Part shown: piece by piece, positions 33,329-44,939 of the stretch
How positions within the stretch are numbered: the stretch's first letter is position 1
Layout of the letters: every line of letters begins with the position of its first letter
Assembly (NCBI GenBank): GCA_003049485.1
Contig: PYST01000015.1
Location: 3,248-67,247, forward strand
DNA length: 64,000 nt
Direction: 5' to 3'
From: Ophioceras dolichostomum
Taxonomy: Eukaryota; Ascomycota; Sordariomycetes; Magnaporthales; Ophioceraceae
Translations under genes and position numbers: made by a program
The notes under the pieces: generated by a model
What the model saw: only the letters and a program-made list of their open reading frames with translations
Told to the model about the DNA's origin: nothing
The model's database searches: none

Positions 33329-36300
33329 GAATGGTTATATCTGGAGGGGCTACGTAGGTCCTTACTCAGAAGAGAGATAAGCCTCTGAGTCCAGCCATTC
33401 TTTGTTTGAGTCTTGCATAGGTCGGGGCTAGCAGCGCATCTTGCATACTGTTAGACCGGGACTGCTTAGCCATCAACCTCAACATATAGGACCTATAATG
33501 TTTGACTTTGTAATGTGCTTGTTTTTTGTTTCTTAATGGACACCGGCCTGGCATATCATACTCTGTGATATACTGCGACGAGGCACGTAGTGAGGCTTCA
33601 GGCCCTGCCGCTGACTGACTGACCGGAATACAGCTATCCAAACCTGCCGTATGCCCACTGCTTTCCAAGAAGCGCACATTGAACGCGTTCAACTTATTCT
33701 CTCTCCTGTCTTCCCCCCCCCCCTTTCTGTCCTGCCTTCCTCTCCCCCTATCGTTCCCTATCGTCCTCTGATCTTTCTCCTCTCATACATTCCTTTTCTC
33801 TTCCATCCCATCTGATCTCACAGGCCGACTCACGAGTGTGAAACCGCCCTTGAATCCACCATGCGCTCCACTGTGGTGCTCGTGGTCGAGATCGCCATCG
33901 CCAGCCAGCCAGCTAACTAGCCCGCTCTGTTCTGGTCCTCTGTCGCTCGTCCGCCACGAATGGAGCCACTGACGAGTCTTGGCATTAGTATGATCTTGAA
34001 TGGCTTTCTCCTCTAGTACTATGTGCTTCTCTAGGTTACCTTGCAAGACCTTGTAGTCTTCCTTGTCCGTTTCTAAGTAGCAGGCTCTTGTGGTTGCTTC
34101 CGTCCTGTTTGAGGTGCCACTTAATGCCCTCCTGTTACAGGCGGGCACCGAAGGGCACAGCTCGGGAACCTTTCCGGGAATGTGTTGTTTCTAGCTCATC
34201 GGTGCCGGGCCTTGTGGATGCGCAACTCCACGACGACGTAGCACTTCAGATAGATTACCTTTTTCATTATTCTTACCTTAGGTAAGTCAGGGCACCGCCT
34301 CCGGATGGGCTGGGCTCCGGTCGGAGAGGACTCCGGGATGGAGACGGGAAAGAAGGTGAGGGACGTGCAATGTTCTCAGGACGGCACCGACCACACAGTC
34401 TGGTATGGAGAGGCCGAGACATGACGTGATCCGATATCTTTGTGTATCGGAGCTTGGTTATTGTGTGCCTTCGCCGGCTGTCGTATCTGGTATCTCGAGA
34501 CAATTTTTTTCGAGCACGTATTATTACACTCCCAGTTGATGCCCATGCAGCATTTTCGGCAAACAGACAAAGGGATGATACGGGAGAGAACAAAACTACG
34601 CTCTGTATCTCGCAAGTGCCCATATAGACCTTCCATCTTGTTGAGCACCGACTAGGGAAGTACCCTTTTCGTACAGCCTCCTTTTCCTGTACTGTAGCAA
34701 TAGTCTGGAGCAGCTGAGCAGCCACCACAAAATTGTTGCAGCATCACAAAATACCTAACATCTCACCAACAAGCTCTCTTCTCACATTATTTTTGCTTCA
34801 TTTGTTAGTTTCCTTGCCTCTGTCTTGCTTGCTTTGATGATGGTAGTTTGTAGTTGGGGCACAGCAGTCTTCACCGTGATCGGATCCCTGAACCGGCGTT
34901 TCCGCATGTTTTGGCCGTGTTCCATCACAAAGACCCCACGTCGGCGGTCGTGAGAGCTAAGCAATTTGAAGCCCCGGTTGCCCCAGATAATTGGGCCAGA
35001 GGTGCATTAAGGCTCTTCTCCTTGAAATGGAGTGGGCTTTGGTTCTCTTGTTGTTGGGCCGTTGCTCTCTTTTCTCGGATGTCGAGGCCCGAAACTTGGT
35101 CGGCGCTTGTTAAATCACGGAAACCATTGGAGTGAAAATTTACCTACAAACTTGAGCCTCCTTTTCCCCACGTTCAGGCTTTGGAGTGTTGCACGACTGG
35201 TCCCAACGAAAATCCTTACTGCTGCGTCTGTCGATCTGGATGAAGGGACTGTCGTATGGATGTGCCGGCGTGCATGCCTTCGTGTGTGTGTCTGCCACTC
35301 AACTGTCAACTGCCGTAGTGGTTGCAGGGCTAGAATCAGGCACCGGGCAGCTCGAAATCCGAAAATCAGGACGACCAGGTCAGGTCTGGGCGGTCGGGCA
35401 CCATCAGGCACCTGGGAAGCTGCGTTGTGAATCAACAAGCAAGTGCAGCCCGCCCCGTGACGCTAATAGGAGAGAAGAGAACAGACTGCACGGGAACTTT
35501 ACGGTACAGACTTGCAGGAACCCCCTAAAAATAGCCGCACTCGCAGATCGCAGAGACGGCAAGCAGGAGAAGAGCGACATGATCAACAAGCACTCCCTTG
35601 GAGCTCTTTTGCTCATCACCATCTCATCACCTCATCGTCCAACCTTTTGGCGCGTCTGAACCCGCTTGGTTGTCGTTGGTGTGGGCATCAGACCGATGTT
35701 AGCATCAGACCGTCCGCACTACCGTTTCGCCTGTCATGGGAGGTGGATGCTCCGTCCGAACTCCAGTACTCTAATTAGTGGGCTGGACAAGGTCTCTTAT
35801 GCTTATCCAGGCCTAGAACCACCGGAGCAGCGGTCTGCTAGCGAGAGATTTCTAGGAATTCCAGGCTTGTCCTTGACAAAGCAATCTATCTCAATCGTCT
35901 CTCTTTCATGGAGCTGTTGGAGATGGAGATGGAGAAGACCGTGGTAGTAGCAGTGGTGGTGCTGGTGGTCTCCTTTGGCATGGACAGCGCCTCTTGTCTC
36001 TAAGCAGGTTTCAATCACACATGTGGAGTCCAATTTGATCTTCCGAATTCGTTGACACCAGTTGACATCCTTCACGTCATGTTTCGCTTCATGCCAACAA
36101 TCTACACCCTCGGTCTTAATGAAAGGGAAGTAATCAAAACGGGTGCGAGTTCTAGACTGGTAGCTAGAATGTTTCGAAGCGGTTCTGACTTCAAGGTTGC
36201 CAAAAGCGTTCAGAAGAGTCGAGACCTCCCAGTCTGCTGTGTTGCGGGTCTATCTTTAGGATCACCAGGGATGGCAGAAGAGCGCTGGGGGAAAGAGCCG

Positions 36301-37906
36301 CACCCTGTGGCACCCTGTGCGGTTTGATCTACGTGCCGCTCAGTTTTAGAACCCCTGCATCGGCAGCCGCACGACCTGGACCCGCCCCCCAGGAATTTTT
36401 TTCTTTCTCAACCGCAACAAGAAGTGGGAACAAGCAAGCCAAGAAACACCAAATACCCTTGACCTCGTTACAAAGGTCAAGCATGCCAAGGATGGCCTGT
36501 CCAGCGACGACAAGAGATCTTCATGAGAGGGCGAAGGAGAGCCATCAACGGTCGTCTCGCTTGGCAATTTGCAGGCACGAAGTACTGTTGTACTGCGGGC
36601 ATCAACCATCGTCCGCCGAACGACGGTGACTTTTGAGTGGACTCTCCCCTGATACCGCTGGAAATCCCCCGACCCCACCGCACAGAGCAGATATTTGGTG
36701 AGAAACGTGAGAAGCCAGGATCACGGTCAAGCACCGTCTGTCTGATCGACCCCATTCTTGCCCAGGCCCTCTGTTTCTAGTTTCCAAGTTTCCAGAATCC
36801 TGGAGAATAACGGCCGCCTCCTCGTTGCTCCCTCTAGCCTACTCTTACCTGCTTTTCCCATGCATAACGTTCGCCCATCCCCTACAGAACCATGTCCTGC
36901 AGAACCAGAACCATGTCCTGCCGTTTCCGCCAGAAGTCTCTTGGCACCTATGTACCATCCCTTGGCTCCTGGGACCAGACTCTCAGGCTCATGAGGCGAG
37001 GAAGGAGAGGAAGTGGATGGCTGCTAAGGAGTGAGGAGAGCTGCTCCAGTGAGCAAGGAGGCGAAGCGAGGGGATCGCTGTGATGCCCTCAGATCGCGGC
37101 TGCGATCAGCATTGCAGTTTGGAACGCCCGCTGGGCCAGGCCGTGTTCCAAGTTGGCCAGCCTGGTCAGCCTGCCAGCGTCTCATCCCATACACCAGCAG
37201 CCGGGTGCCAAGGTACTTGTCACGGGGGAGGCCCTCTCTCCAGACAAGACACTTCAGAGCGCGTTGCGTTGGCTCCTGGGTTCGACGCATGTTGCTGCTC
37301 TTCTCCCAGTCACTGGTCATGGTCACTGGTCTGACAGGGCCTAGAGTTCTACCCCCTGTTTAGACGGTATCAGCCTCATGTTTCCACGGCTCCACTCTGT
37401 TGCTCCCCGGCAGGATCAAAGGTTATTTGGAGGAGGGCTCTTGTGCTAGTCACCTTTTTGGGTCGACGTGCAGTAGGGTCTCAAAGGGGGAGGAGGATGC
37501 GGGAGGGTGACATGGGATGTGATGATGGCGGGATGGAGGAGGGAACTAGTAGTACTAAGGCTGCCTCCGAGTTTGGGAATATAAGTCTCTCGTCCCCCTC
37601 TTTGCAAGATATGCTTCATTTTTTTTATCCAAGCCCTCCTCTGAAGTCTCTCCTTCAGTTTCTTTTTGTTCGGGTCTTCGTTTCTTTCTCTTCGTTCTGT
37701 TCACCTTTACTTCGCTTAGTCGTTGGTAGATATTGATTATCTGAGGTTAGTACCCTGCAGTCCAGACTCCGAGTTCTGTCTTGGGCAATACTAGAAGTGA
37801 ACGTTCACTAACTCGCTGTACAGCTGTGCTCATACATCCTGTCCTTTTTTCATCATTCTTTTTATCTTTTATCTATACACTTGGCAGGACCCAAAAATTG
37901 CCCAAC
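33329..37906. other. Long gene-free stretch upstream of the secreted repeat protein
   Basis: There are 4.6 kb in which I find no frame with conserved motifs or codon use like the flanking genes. ORFs of up to about 150 codons occur on both strands. A C11 run lies at 33713-33723 and pyrimidine-rich tracts at 33700-33790 and 37610-37700. The last few hundred bases should be the promoter of the gene at 37907. I see no transposase or reverse transcriptase motif and no terminal repeats. Confidence 0.5.
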
Positions 37907-39148
37907 ATGAAGAACCTCGGAAGTGTCACCCTCCTGCTGCTGGCGGCGTCGTCCTATGTTGCCGCAGTGCCAGCTGAGCGTCGTGGGTCTGGTAAGAGAA
38001 CACATCCGCCGACCTCTATACATACCCCTACACGATGCAAACTAACAATATACTCTAGATCTGCGACTCTATGCCCGCGCTGGCAAGGGTAAAGGAGGTG
38101 GAGCCCAGGACGCGGCTGCGGCGGACGCCGGTGCCCAGGCCGAAGTCGACGACGACAACGATGATACCGTGATCGCCGTCGTGACGACCACAGTCGCTGC
38201 CGCGGCGCCAGCCGACACAGCTGCCGCGGATGCTGCTGCCGCCGCCGGAAAGAAGAAGGGAAAGAAGGCCAACGCGGGCGGTGCGGCGGCTGCTGCAGCT
38301 ACTGGCAAAGGCAAGGGCAAAGGAAAGGGCAAGAAGAACAACGCTGCTGCCGATGCAGCTGCGGCTGCCGACGCCGCCGCCGCCGCAGATGCCGCTGCGG
38401 CTGCAGACGCTGCCGCCGCTGCCGCGAACGGCACTGCGAATGCCGGTGACGCGGCGGCGGGTAACGGAAAGGGCAAGGGCAAGAAGAAGGGCAAGAAGAA
38501 CAACGATGCTGCGGCTGCTGCAGACGCCGCCGCTGCTGCCGGGAACGGCACTGCGGCCGTCGACGCGGGAGTCATAGCGAACGGTACAGATGTCGCCAAC
38601 AACGGCACAGCCAATGCTGGAGGCAAAGGCAAGAAGGGCAAGAAGGGCAAGAAGGCCACCAAGGCCAAGGGCAAGGCCAAGGGCAAGAAGAACAACGCCG
38701 CCACCGATGCGGCCGCGGGCAACGCGACAGCTGTGGCTGATGCCGCCGCCGCGGCGAATGACACCGCGGCCGCTGGTGGCAATGGCAAGAAGAACAAGGG
38801 CAAGAACAACAACAACGTCGACAACAACGTCAACGAGGACAACAATAACGCCGATGAGGTGGCTGCGGGAGCCCAGGCTGGAGCTGCCACGGGTCTGGAC
38901 ATCGGCGCCCTCATCGAAGGGGTAAGTGCACTCGCCTCTCACACGAAGCTACCCCTACCCCCTCCACCATACGAGAACGTCACTAACACTCTCTTTCCTC
39001 CTTCCAGCTCACTGGTGGACAGGGCGGAAACGGTGCCGCCGCTGGTGGCCTAAACCTGGGTAGCATCCTGAACGGCCTCCTTGGCCGCTCAGAGAAGAAG
39101 AAGCTGCGCCGCCGCCTGGCTCCAGTGCCAATCATCGACGTGGAGTAG
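37907..39148 (+). CDS. Secreted Ala/Lys/Gly-rich low-complexity repeat protein
   Basis: It encodes 362 aa in three exons: 37907-37991, 38059-38921 and 39008-39148. Introns are short, begin GTAAG and hold phase. Residues 1-21 are a clear signal peptide (hydrophobic core VTLLLLAASSYVAA), followed by a possible Kex2-type site ERRG. The mature protein alternates two elements. One is Ala blocks of the form DAAAAADAAAAAD. The other is basic clusters such as GKGKGKGKKNN and GKKGKKGKK, with Asn-X-Thr sequons (NGTA, NATA, NDTA) that could be N-glycosylated. An acidic DDDND patch sits near the N-terminus. The last 46 residues, including GGLNLGSILNGLLGRSEKKK and ending in IIDVE, are non-repetitive and may be a small folded or anchor segment. 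There are no Cys residues in the repeats. I know no function; cell-wall association, nucleic-acid binding or an effector role are guesses. Confidence 0.85.
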
Positions 39149-39938
39149 GGCCAGCACCTAGCAATCTAGCCAGCCCATAGGTTGAAATCCAAACCCCAAC
39201 TGTTCTTTTTGTCACTTCCCTACAACCTGGATCCACTTGGCCAGGCGTAGGTCTTTTTTTCCCTTCTCTTCTCGTGTCTCGACGACCGCCCAACCTTCAT
39301 CTTTCTCGTCCCGGGGAGGGCTCGCTAGCCTCTCAGGGCACTTTGCTTTGGAGACCTTCCGCGTCCCGTTCGTATAGAGGTTGGGCACTTTTGCGTGTAG
39401 TTATAGATAAAAAAACGCTTGGGATTAACACAATCCGAAGACCAAAAAAACCGAAACACAGAGAGAACCAGTTCCGACGGGATGTCTGATGATACTAAAT
39501 GCGTCGTCGGGGCGGCCCCAAGCTGATCGTCCACGGCCACGTTACTGGCGACATTATCATTGTTGTCGTGCTTCTTCTTGTTTGACGGCTTAGATAGGAC
39601 GAGAATGTCTCCAGATGCCAAAAGCAAACATACCTACAAGCCAAAGCCAATAATATTTCGGCTATTGTAAATGACAGAATATAGCTGCCAAAGAAGACAT
39701 CCAATGCGCTTTAGCATGCAGAATAAGGGGTAGGGCAGACAGGTACTGTACCCAGGCTGGCAAAGCACGCACCTCAATTAACAAACCCCAAGGATCCTGA
39801 GCTTGACTCATCAAAAGCAGCAAAAAGGGGCTAGGCTAGAAGAAACGAAAAGGGCAGGGAATACTATCCCCGATGTCTCATCAGTGTCTTGGCTCGAATC
39901 GAACGTACAGCCGTCCACTCCGAGGCCCGACGGTGCTT
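39149..39938. other. Intergenic gap between convergent genes
   Basis: This is 790 bp between the stop of the secreted repeat protein and the end of the P450. No gene is seen; it should hold both 3' untranslated regions. Confidence 0.55.
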
Positions 39939-41942
39939 TTATTTTTGGCAAACAAACAAACGAGTTGAGTCACTTGCTGTCAGTATGTATTTCAAATTCA
40001 TTGAACACTACCGTACGAAACATTGCGGTCACAGGATTGGTAGATAGGTGCACTTACTATCCGTCTTCTTGCTCCATCCCCGCGTCGTCGACGATGTGAG
40101 TCTTGAAGTTGGAATAGATTGCGGCGATGATGAGTTTCATTTCTGATGGAAGGACGAAGTCAGAACTACTGGCGTGAGCGGGATCGTTCCCCAGGCTACG
40201 TAGGCTCTGATAATACCACACTTTCTCGCAAAGTGAATGTCGGCGGTATGTTGTCGTTCTCGAACTCACCGTTCATGGCAAAGTTAGAGCCAATGCACAT
40301 CCTCCCGCCCGAGCTGAAAGCCCAGAACTGCCTGTTCCTGGCCTTCCTAGCCTCCTCGTCCACTCCCGTGGATGCAAGCCACCTCGTGTGGTCCCACTTC
40401 TCGGGATCCGGGAACACGCCCTCGTCGCGGTGCAGAGTATGGGCGCCAGCTGCAATACGGACCCCACCCGGGACTGTGAAGGGCCCAATTCTGCAGGACG
40501 GACTCGGGGTCTGTCGGGGCTGCGGGCCTGGGATGGCGGCGTGGAGCCGTAAGGTCTCGGTGACGACGGCGTGTAGAAGTTCTAGGGAGTCCAGCGCTTT
40601 TGGGTTCACGGCGCCGCTGGTGCTGCCTGTCTTGAGCCTCATGCTCGTGTTCGGGTCCAGCCTAGTGAGTTCATCAAACAGACGATCCTGGAGCGCTGCG
40701 TCCTTAGACAGCTGCCATACAAGGTACGTAAGTGTGATACCAGCGGTCTCCTGGCCAGCTAGGACGTGATCGAACAACTCTGAAGCGACCGAGAGGTCGT
40801 GGTGACGGAGCGCAGTGTCATGTAGGATAGAGTCCTCGCCGTTTGCCTCTGCTTCCTTGGCCAGCCCCGAAAGCAGCGCCTTCATCACCACAGGCTCATC
40901 CGCAGGGGATTCCGGCGCGAAGCCGGGCGCGACGGCACCGCTGGCAAGAGTGGCCGTACACAGGCGGCGGTTCCACTCGCCCAGCTCCTCGTTCGCGGCG
41001 TCAACCCAGCGCGGGTAGAGCCTGAAGACGCCGAGGCGCAGCCGGGAGCAGAACCTCGTGAGCCGGGGCAGCTCCTGTACGAAGAAGGGGTACCGGGCAC
41101 GCGTCTGGTACAGCTGCAGCCAGTGCTCACGGTACGCCGGACGACGCAGGAAGTCGGTGGAATGGGCGATGCCAAATATGTAGGCCGAGATGAAGTCCAT
41201 GGTCGTGGCCAGGAAGAGCGAGTGCACGTCGATGCCGTGGGGCGCCTGTGACTTCGAGGTGGACTCCTCTATGATGGGCAGGAGCCCGTCGAAGAGGATG
41301 GCCCGGGCTTGGGCGTTGCATGCCTCGCTCGACTGGATGAACGACTTGGAGTAGACGTTCGATATCATGCGCTTGCGGAGGGCGTGCTCCCGCGCCGGCC
41401 TGGTCGAGAACATGCATGGCACACTAGATTTGAGTCACTCCTCAGCCGGTCACGTTCGTGTCATATTTACAAAAGATCAGGATCATCAAGGGGGGAAGAG
41501 AGAGAAAGAGGGAGGAGCATAGAGAGTGACGAGGAATGAGCAATCCAGAGGTTGATGTCAGTAAAAAGAGAGCACACCCATAGTTGTCGAAGATGGAATA
41601 CCACTCAGGCTTCTCGAAACCTCCCTGGTAGACCGTCTTCACGGCATCGAGGCCGTCCACACTCAGCTCATTAGGCCCGATCCTCACCACAGGACCAAGC
41701 CGCCGGTGAACCTCCAGCAAAGTCCGGTTCTCCCGCCTTTCGAACCGCACTCGGAGGATCCAAAGGGACGAGATTGATGTTGACCAGTGCGCATTGGGGA
41801 TCCTGCACAGTGGTGACAGCAGGGCCGGATAGAGGAGGAAGCGGTAAACCAGGTACAGCAAGACTGCGACAGCCAGTGACAGCCCCAGTTTGAGAGGCTG
41901 GTGGTCGTCGTAAATGAGGGCCATGACAGCTATGATCAACAA
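39939..41942 (-). CDS. Cytochrome P450 monooxygenase, membrane-anchored
   Basis: Haem-thiolate monooxygenase of unknown substrate. Exons: 41942-41578, 41423-40270, 40142-40058, plus a short last exon. Residues 15-40 form the N-terminal membrane anchor (LKLGLSLAVAVLLYLVYRFLLY). The splice at 41424-41577 rebuilds FDNYGVPCMFSTRP. The I-helix has the oxygen-activation motif AGQETAG, the K-helix the ExxR motif (ETLR), and the haem loop is FSSGGRMCIGSNFAMN with its Cys ligand. The splice at 40143-40269 gives SNFAMNEMKLIIAAIYSNF. The C-terminus is ambiguous. After EQEDGY the last exon either adds one Lys (stop at 39970-39972, 536 aa) or continues to LFVCQK (stop at 39939-39941, 545 aa). Both are shorter than usual tails, which end in a beta strand. 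An alternative start is the Met at residue 7. The gene is divergent from the F-box gene by about 710 bp. Confidence 0.9.
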
Positions 41943-42653
41943 GCACCTAGAAAGAAGTCATAGTTAGAAAACCATTGAGAGGCCCCCTAAAAATGTACTA
42001 CCGCCGCCTGTTTCTAGTCAATGTGTACCTAGGTACTTAACCCGGCATTGAAAGCTGATGATGCTGGTGAGGGGTCGGTTAATGATGATGGTTGATGAGA
42101 TGAGCTTCAGCCCCTCGCCGCAGACAGTGTCAGCTCACACATTATCGGCACTGTATTCTCAACGCACCCATCGATTCTATGAATATTGATTGTCATTACC
42201 CTCCCTGTCCAGCTTCACTTCGCCACCACAGCAGCCCACCATCCACATCGTAAACGATGAGCAATATCTTCAAGTTGTCACCGCCAAGCCAGTCTCTCCA
42301 GGGATTTCTGAGTCTACACTATTCCTTCGCCGGGCAGGGCTTAGCCCAGCTCACAAAGTGCATGTGAGTCATTGATGCTCAGTGAGATAGGCACCTTATG
42401 CAATTACCTACCTCTCCATAGCGTAGGTATGAGGGTTGGAAGCGCGCTGATAGTATCGGCATCAAGTTGACGGACGGTCCTCAAAAGGCCGCTGCTGATC
42501 GTGATCGTTGGAGTAACTGCCCTCCTTCAGACTTACATACCCACCACATTCACAATTCTTCCAACATCTCACTCTTCTCTTGGCGGCGTGATTACTCGAC
42601 GCCCAACCATAGAGAGAAAGCACCCCTTCACTGGTCGTGCTTGTGCTCTCAAA
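41943..42653. other. Divergent intergenic region, P450 / F-box protein
   Basis: This is 711 bp between two divergent start codons, presumably a two-way promoter region. The F-box frame stays open upstream to 42501, but the good translational context (AAAATGACC) is at 42654. Confidence 0.55.
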
Positions 42654-44939
42654 ATGACCACGGCTCTGATGGGGAATCCCATCACTGCCGCCGTCACGAC
42701 AGATCGCGATCTCATTGCCGAGACGCCAGATGCGGTCCTGTTCCTAGTCTTCTCATTCGTCGACACAGCACGCGACCTGCGCAGTCTCTCGAGGACGTGC
42801 AAGAGACTCCACCAGCTCGTGGAGGAACGCGGATGGCGCATCTTCACCAGGAGCCGGTTCCCCTCGCTCGGTCTGCCCCAGGACCAGGCCCTGAAGAACA
42901 AGGAGCTGTCGTGGAACCTCCTGGCCCATTCCATGACCTGGCAGAGCCGCTGCTGGGACCGGCGGTCCTTCGACTTCCGAGTGGCGCTTCCCAAGCGGCG
43001 GCCCGGCATGCACCGGAACGCCCTGGCGTGGCCCACCGTGGTCGACGCACACTACAACCTCAACAACCGCTCCGAGGCCGTCGTGTGGTCGGAGAGGGAG
43101 AACGTGTGTGTCCTTCTGAGGAGGATCAAGGACAAGGGAGCCACCGAGTCCATGAAGTTCGCCCGCATCAGCGGCCGGCAGTCGGGACACCAGAGCCCCT
43201 GGGACGACGTGGTCGACGTGTCCATCGTCAAGGACTGGCCCGTTTACGCGCCCGGCTCTCTGTGCGTGCTGGCCTCGCGCATGCAAGGTCAGCTTGCGCT
43301 TTTTGCTGTTCCAGGAGAAGACAACGGGAACGACGACGATGCCGGTGCCGGCGCCCTTCCCACTCAGCTGGCCGATTTCCACCCGCGATACGCTCCGGAA
43401 CAGATACCCGGTGCCGCCCTCGGCTACACGCCAGAACAGTCGGGGCGCGTAACTTTTGATGTCTCTCGAAGCGGTAAGATCGCTGCCTCCAACCACACGA
43501 GCGTCATGCTGTATGATCTTCCCCAACAGCTGCTGCCAAGTCCCGAACAACAGGGGGTGGGCACCACCACCACCACAACTCCAACCGGCGTCGGCCCTAG
43601 CATGTTCCTCGATCTCGCCACCCTATATCCGGACGCGACCAAAATCGACGTTCGAGTCAACGCCGCAAGGTGGATCGACGACGACAGCAGCATGCTCGCC
43701 CTCGGCTTAGTCGGTCCGAACGACTGGCCCCTGCAGTACGTCACGCTCACGCCGTGGGGGGAAGCAAAGATGCACCGCGCCCTCAACTCCACCCGTCTCC
43801 CCCAGCCCGACGGCTCCGTCGAGTTCGGCATCCTCGAGCCAGGCTCCATCACGCCCCTAGACGTGTCCTCCATCTCGCCGAACCGGGACCGACCCCTCGT
43901 GCTCAGCGCATGGAACAACTCCAAGATCCGCCTCGAGGACCTCCGCACCCCAACCCCCTTCGACGCCGTGTACGAGGACAACGTCGACCCTTGGTCCGAG
44001 ACCAAGCACCTCCTCACGTTCGGCACGGACCGCTTCATCGCCGGCGGCACCGACGGCGACGCCATCCGCATCTTCGACTTCCGCTGGCCGAAGCCGTACC
44101 ACCACACACGCGCTCTCGCCTGCGGGCCCATGCGGCCGTACCCGCCGCCTCCCCAGCCGTTCGTCGGCGCCCACGACGAGCGCTGGCGCCGGCTCTTCGA
44201 CCGCCAGGCCGCCCCGCCCCGCCACCGCTGCGACCACCTGCGCGGGCTGGACTGCACGTGGCACGGCCTGTCGCGCGAGATCTACTACCGGCCCAACTGC
44301 AAGATTTACTTCGCGCGAGGCGACGGCGGCGCGAAGATGGGCGGCGTCAGGTCGCTGGCGAAGGGTGCGGACTACTCCCCCAACTTCTTCGTCGGCCTGC
44401 TCGGCGGCATCGCCGAGGCCCGCCTCGCGACCGCCGGCGGCGGCGGTTCCCTACTTCAACTAGAAAACGAGCAGCAGCAGCCCGACGACAGGGAATACGA
44501 CGACTTGAGCGAGGCGATCGCAGACGCGGGGTTTTCAGCAGCGTTCAAGCAGCTAGGACCGTTCGACGAGCAGCAGCAAGGCTCCGGCGTCGTTCCTGGG
44601 GAAGAGGAGGAGGAGAGGGAGAGGGAGGGGGACCCGAACCTCTCGTTCAGCTTCTTCGGCGGGTTCGACTACGACGACAGGGACGACTACTTCTACCACT
44701 CCGCGCCGGACATGAGGCACTCCGTCATGGAGACCGGCGACGGCCTGTCGGTGCCCGACAACCACCGCAACATCCTGCTGCCCCCTTACCGCGTGGGGGG
44801 CGACACGGCGGGGCTCGGCTGGTGGATGCGCGGGCAGGCGAGGGAGCACCATAGGCTGGACGCGCGGTTTCATTGGCTGAAGGATTATACTGAGGCATGG
44901 GATGTGAGGGAGATAAGGAGGACGGAGTGGTGGGAGTGA
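42654..44939 (+). CDS. F-box protein with WD40-like repeats
   Basis: Probable substrate receptor of an SCF ubiquitin ligase, 761 aa with no intron. Residues 20-60 form an F-box-like helix set (ETPDAVLFLVFSFVDTARDL, then LSRTCKRLHQLV). The remainder has beta-propeller-like strands with WD-type endings, for example VLSAWNNSKIRLEDLR near residue 410. Another is DRFIAGGTDGDAIRIFDFRW near 460. A Glu/Arg-rich low-complexity insert lies at about 645-655. The C-terminus is Trp/Arg-rich (WDVREIRRTEWWE). The target is unknown. The start at 42654 is chosen for its context and because the upstream 51 codons look like leader; the frame itself is open from 42501. Confidence 0.82.
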   Translation: MTTALMGNPITAAVTTDRDLIAETPDAVLFLVFSFVDTARDLRSLSRTCKRLHQLVEERGWRIFTRSRFPSLGLPQDQALKNKELSWNLLAHSMTWQSRCWDRRSFDFRVALPKRRPGMHRNALAWPTVVDAHYNLNNRSEAVVWSERENVCVLLRRIKDKGATESMKFARISGRQSGHQSPWDDVVDVSIVKDWPVYAPGSLCVLASRMQGQLALFAVPGEDNGNDDDAGAGALPTQLADFHPRYAPEQIPGAALGYTPEQSGRVTFDVSRSGKIAASNHTSVMLYDLPQQLLPSPEQQGVGTTTTTTPTGVGPSMFLDLATLYPDATKIDVRVNAARWIDDDSSMLALGLVGPNDWPLQYVTLTPWGEAKMHRALNSTRLPQPDGSVEFGILEPGSITPLDVSSISPNRDRPLVLSAWNNSKIRLEDLRTPTPFDAVYEDNVDPWSETKHLLTFGTDRFIAGGTDGDAIRIFDFRWPKPYHHTRALACGPMRPYPPPPQPFVGAHDERWRRLFDRQAAPPRHRCDHLRGLDCTWHGLSREIYYRPNCKIYFARGDGGAKMGGVRSLAKGADYSPNFFVGLLGGIAEARLATAGGGGSLLQLENEQQQPDDREYDDLSEAIADAGFSAAFKQLGPFDEQQQGSGVVPGEEEEEREREGDPNLSFSFFGGFDYDDRDDYFYHSAPDMRHSVMETGDGLSVPDNHRNILLPPYRVGGDTAGLGWWMRGQAREHHRLDARFHWLKDYTEAWDVREIRRTEWWE

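Noticed and set aside
38055..38942. Long minus-strand open frames of about 280-295 codons, rich in Leu, Val, Ala and Pro
   Set aside because: They are complements of the Ala/Gly/Lys repeat in the secreted protein gene; repeats of GCN codons leave all frames open.
42467..44854. Plus-strand frames of 330 and 394 codons overlapping the F-box gene
   Set aside because: They are Arg/His/Pro-rich shadow frames of the F-box coding sequence without their own motifs.
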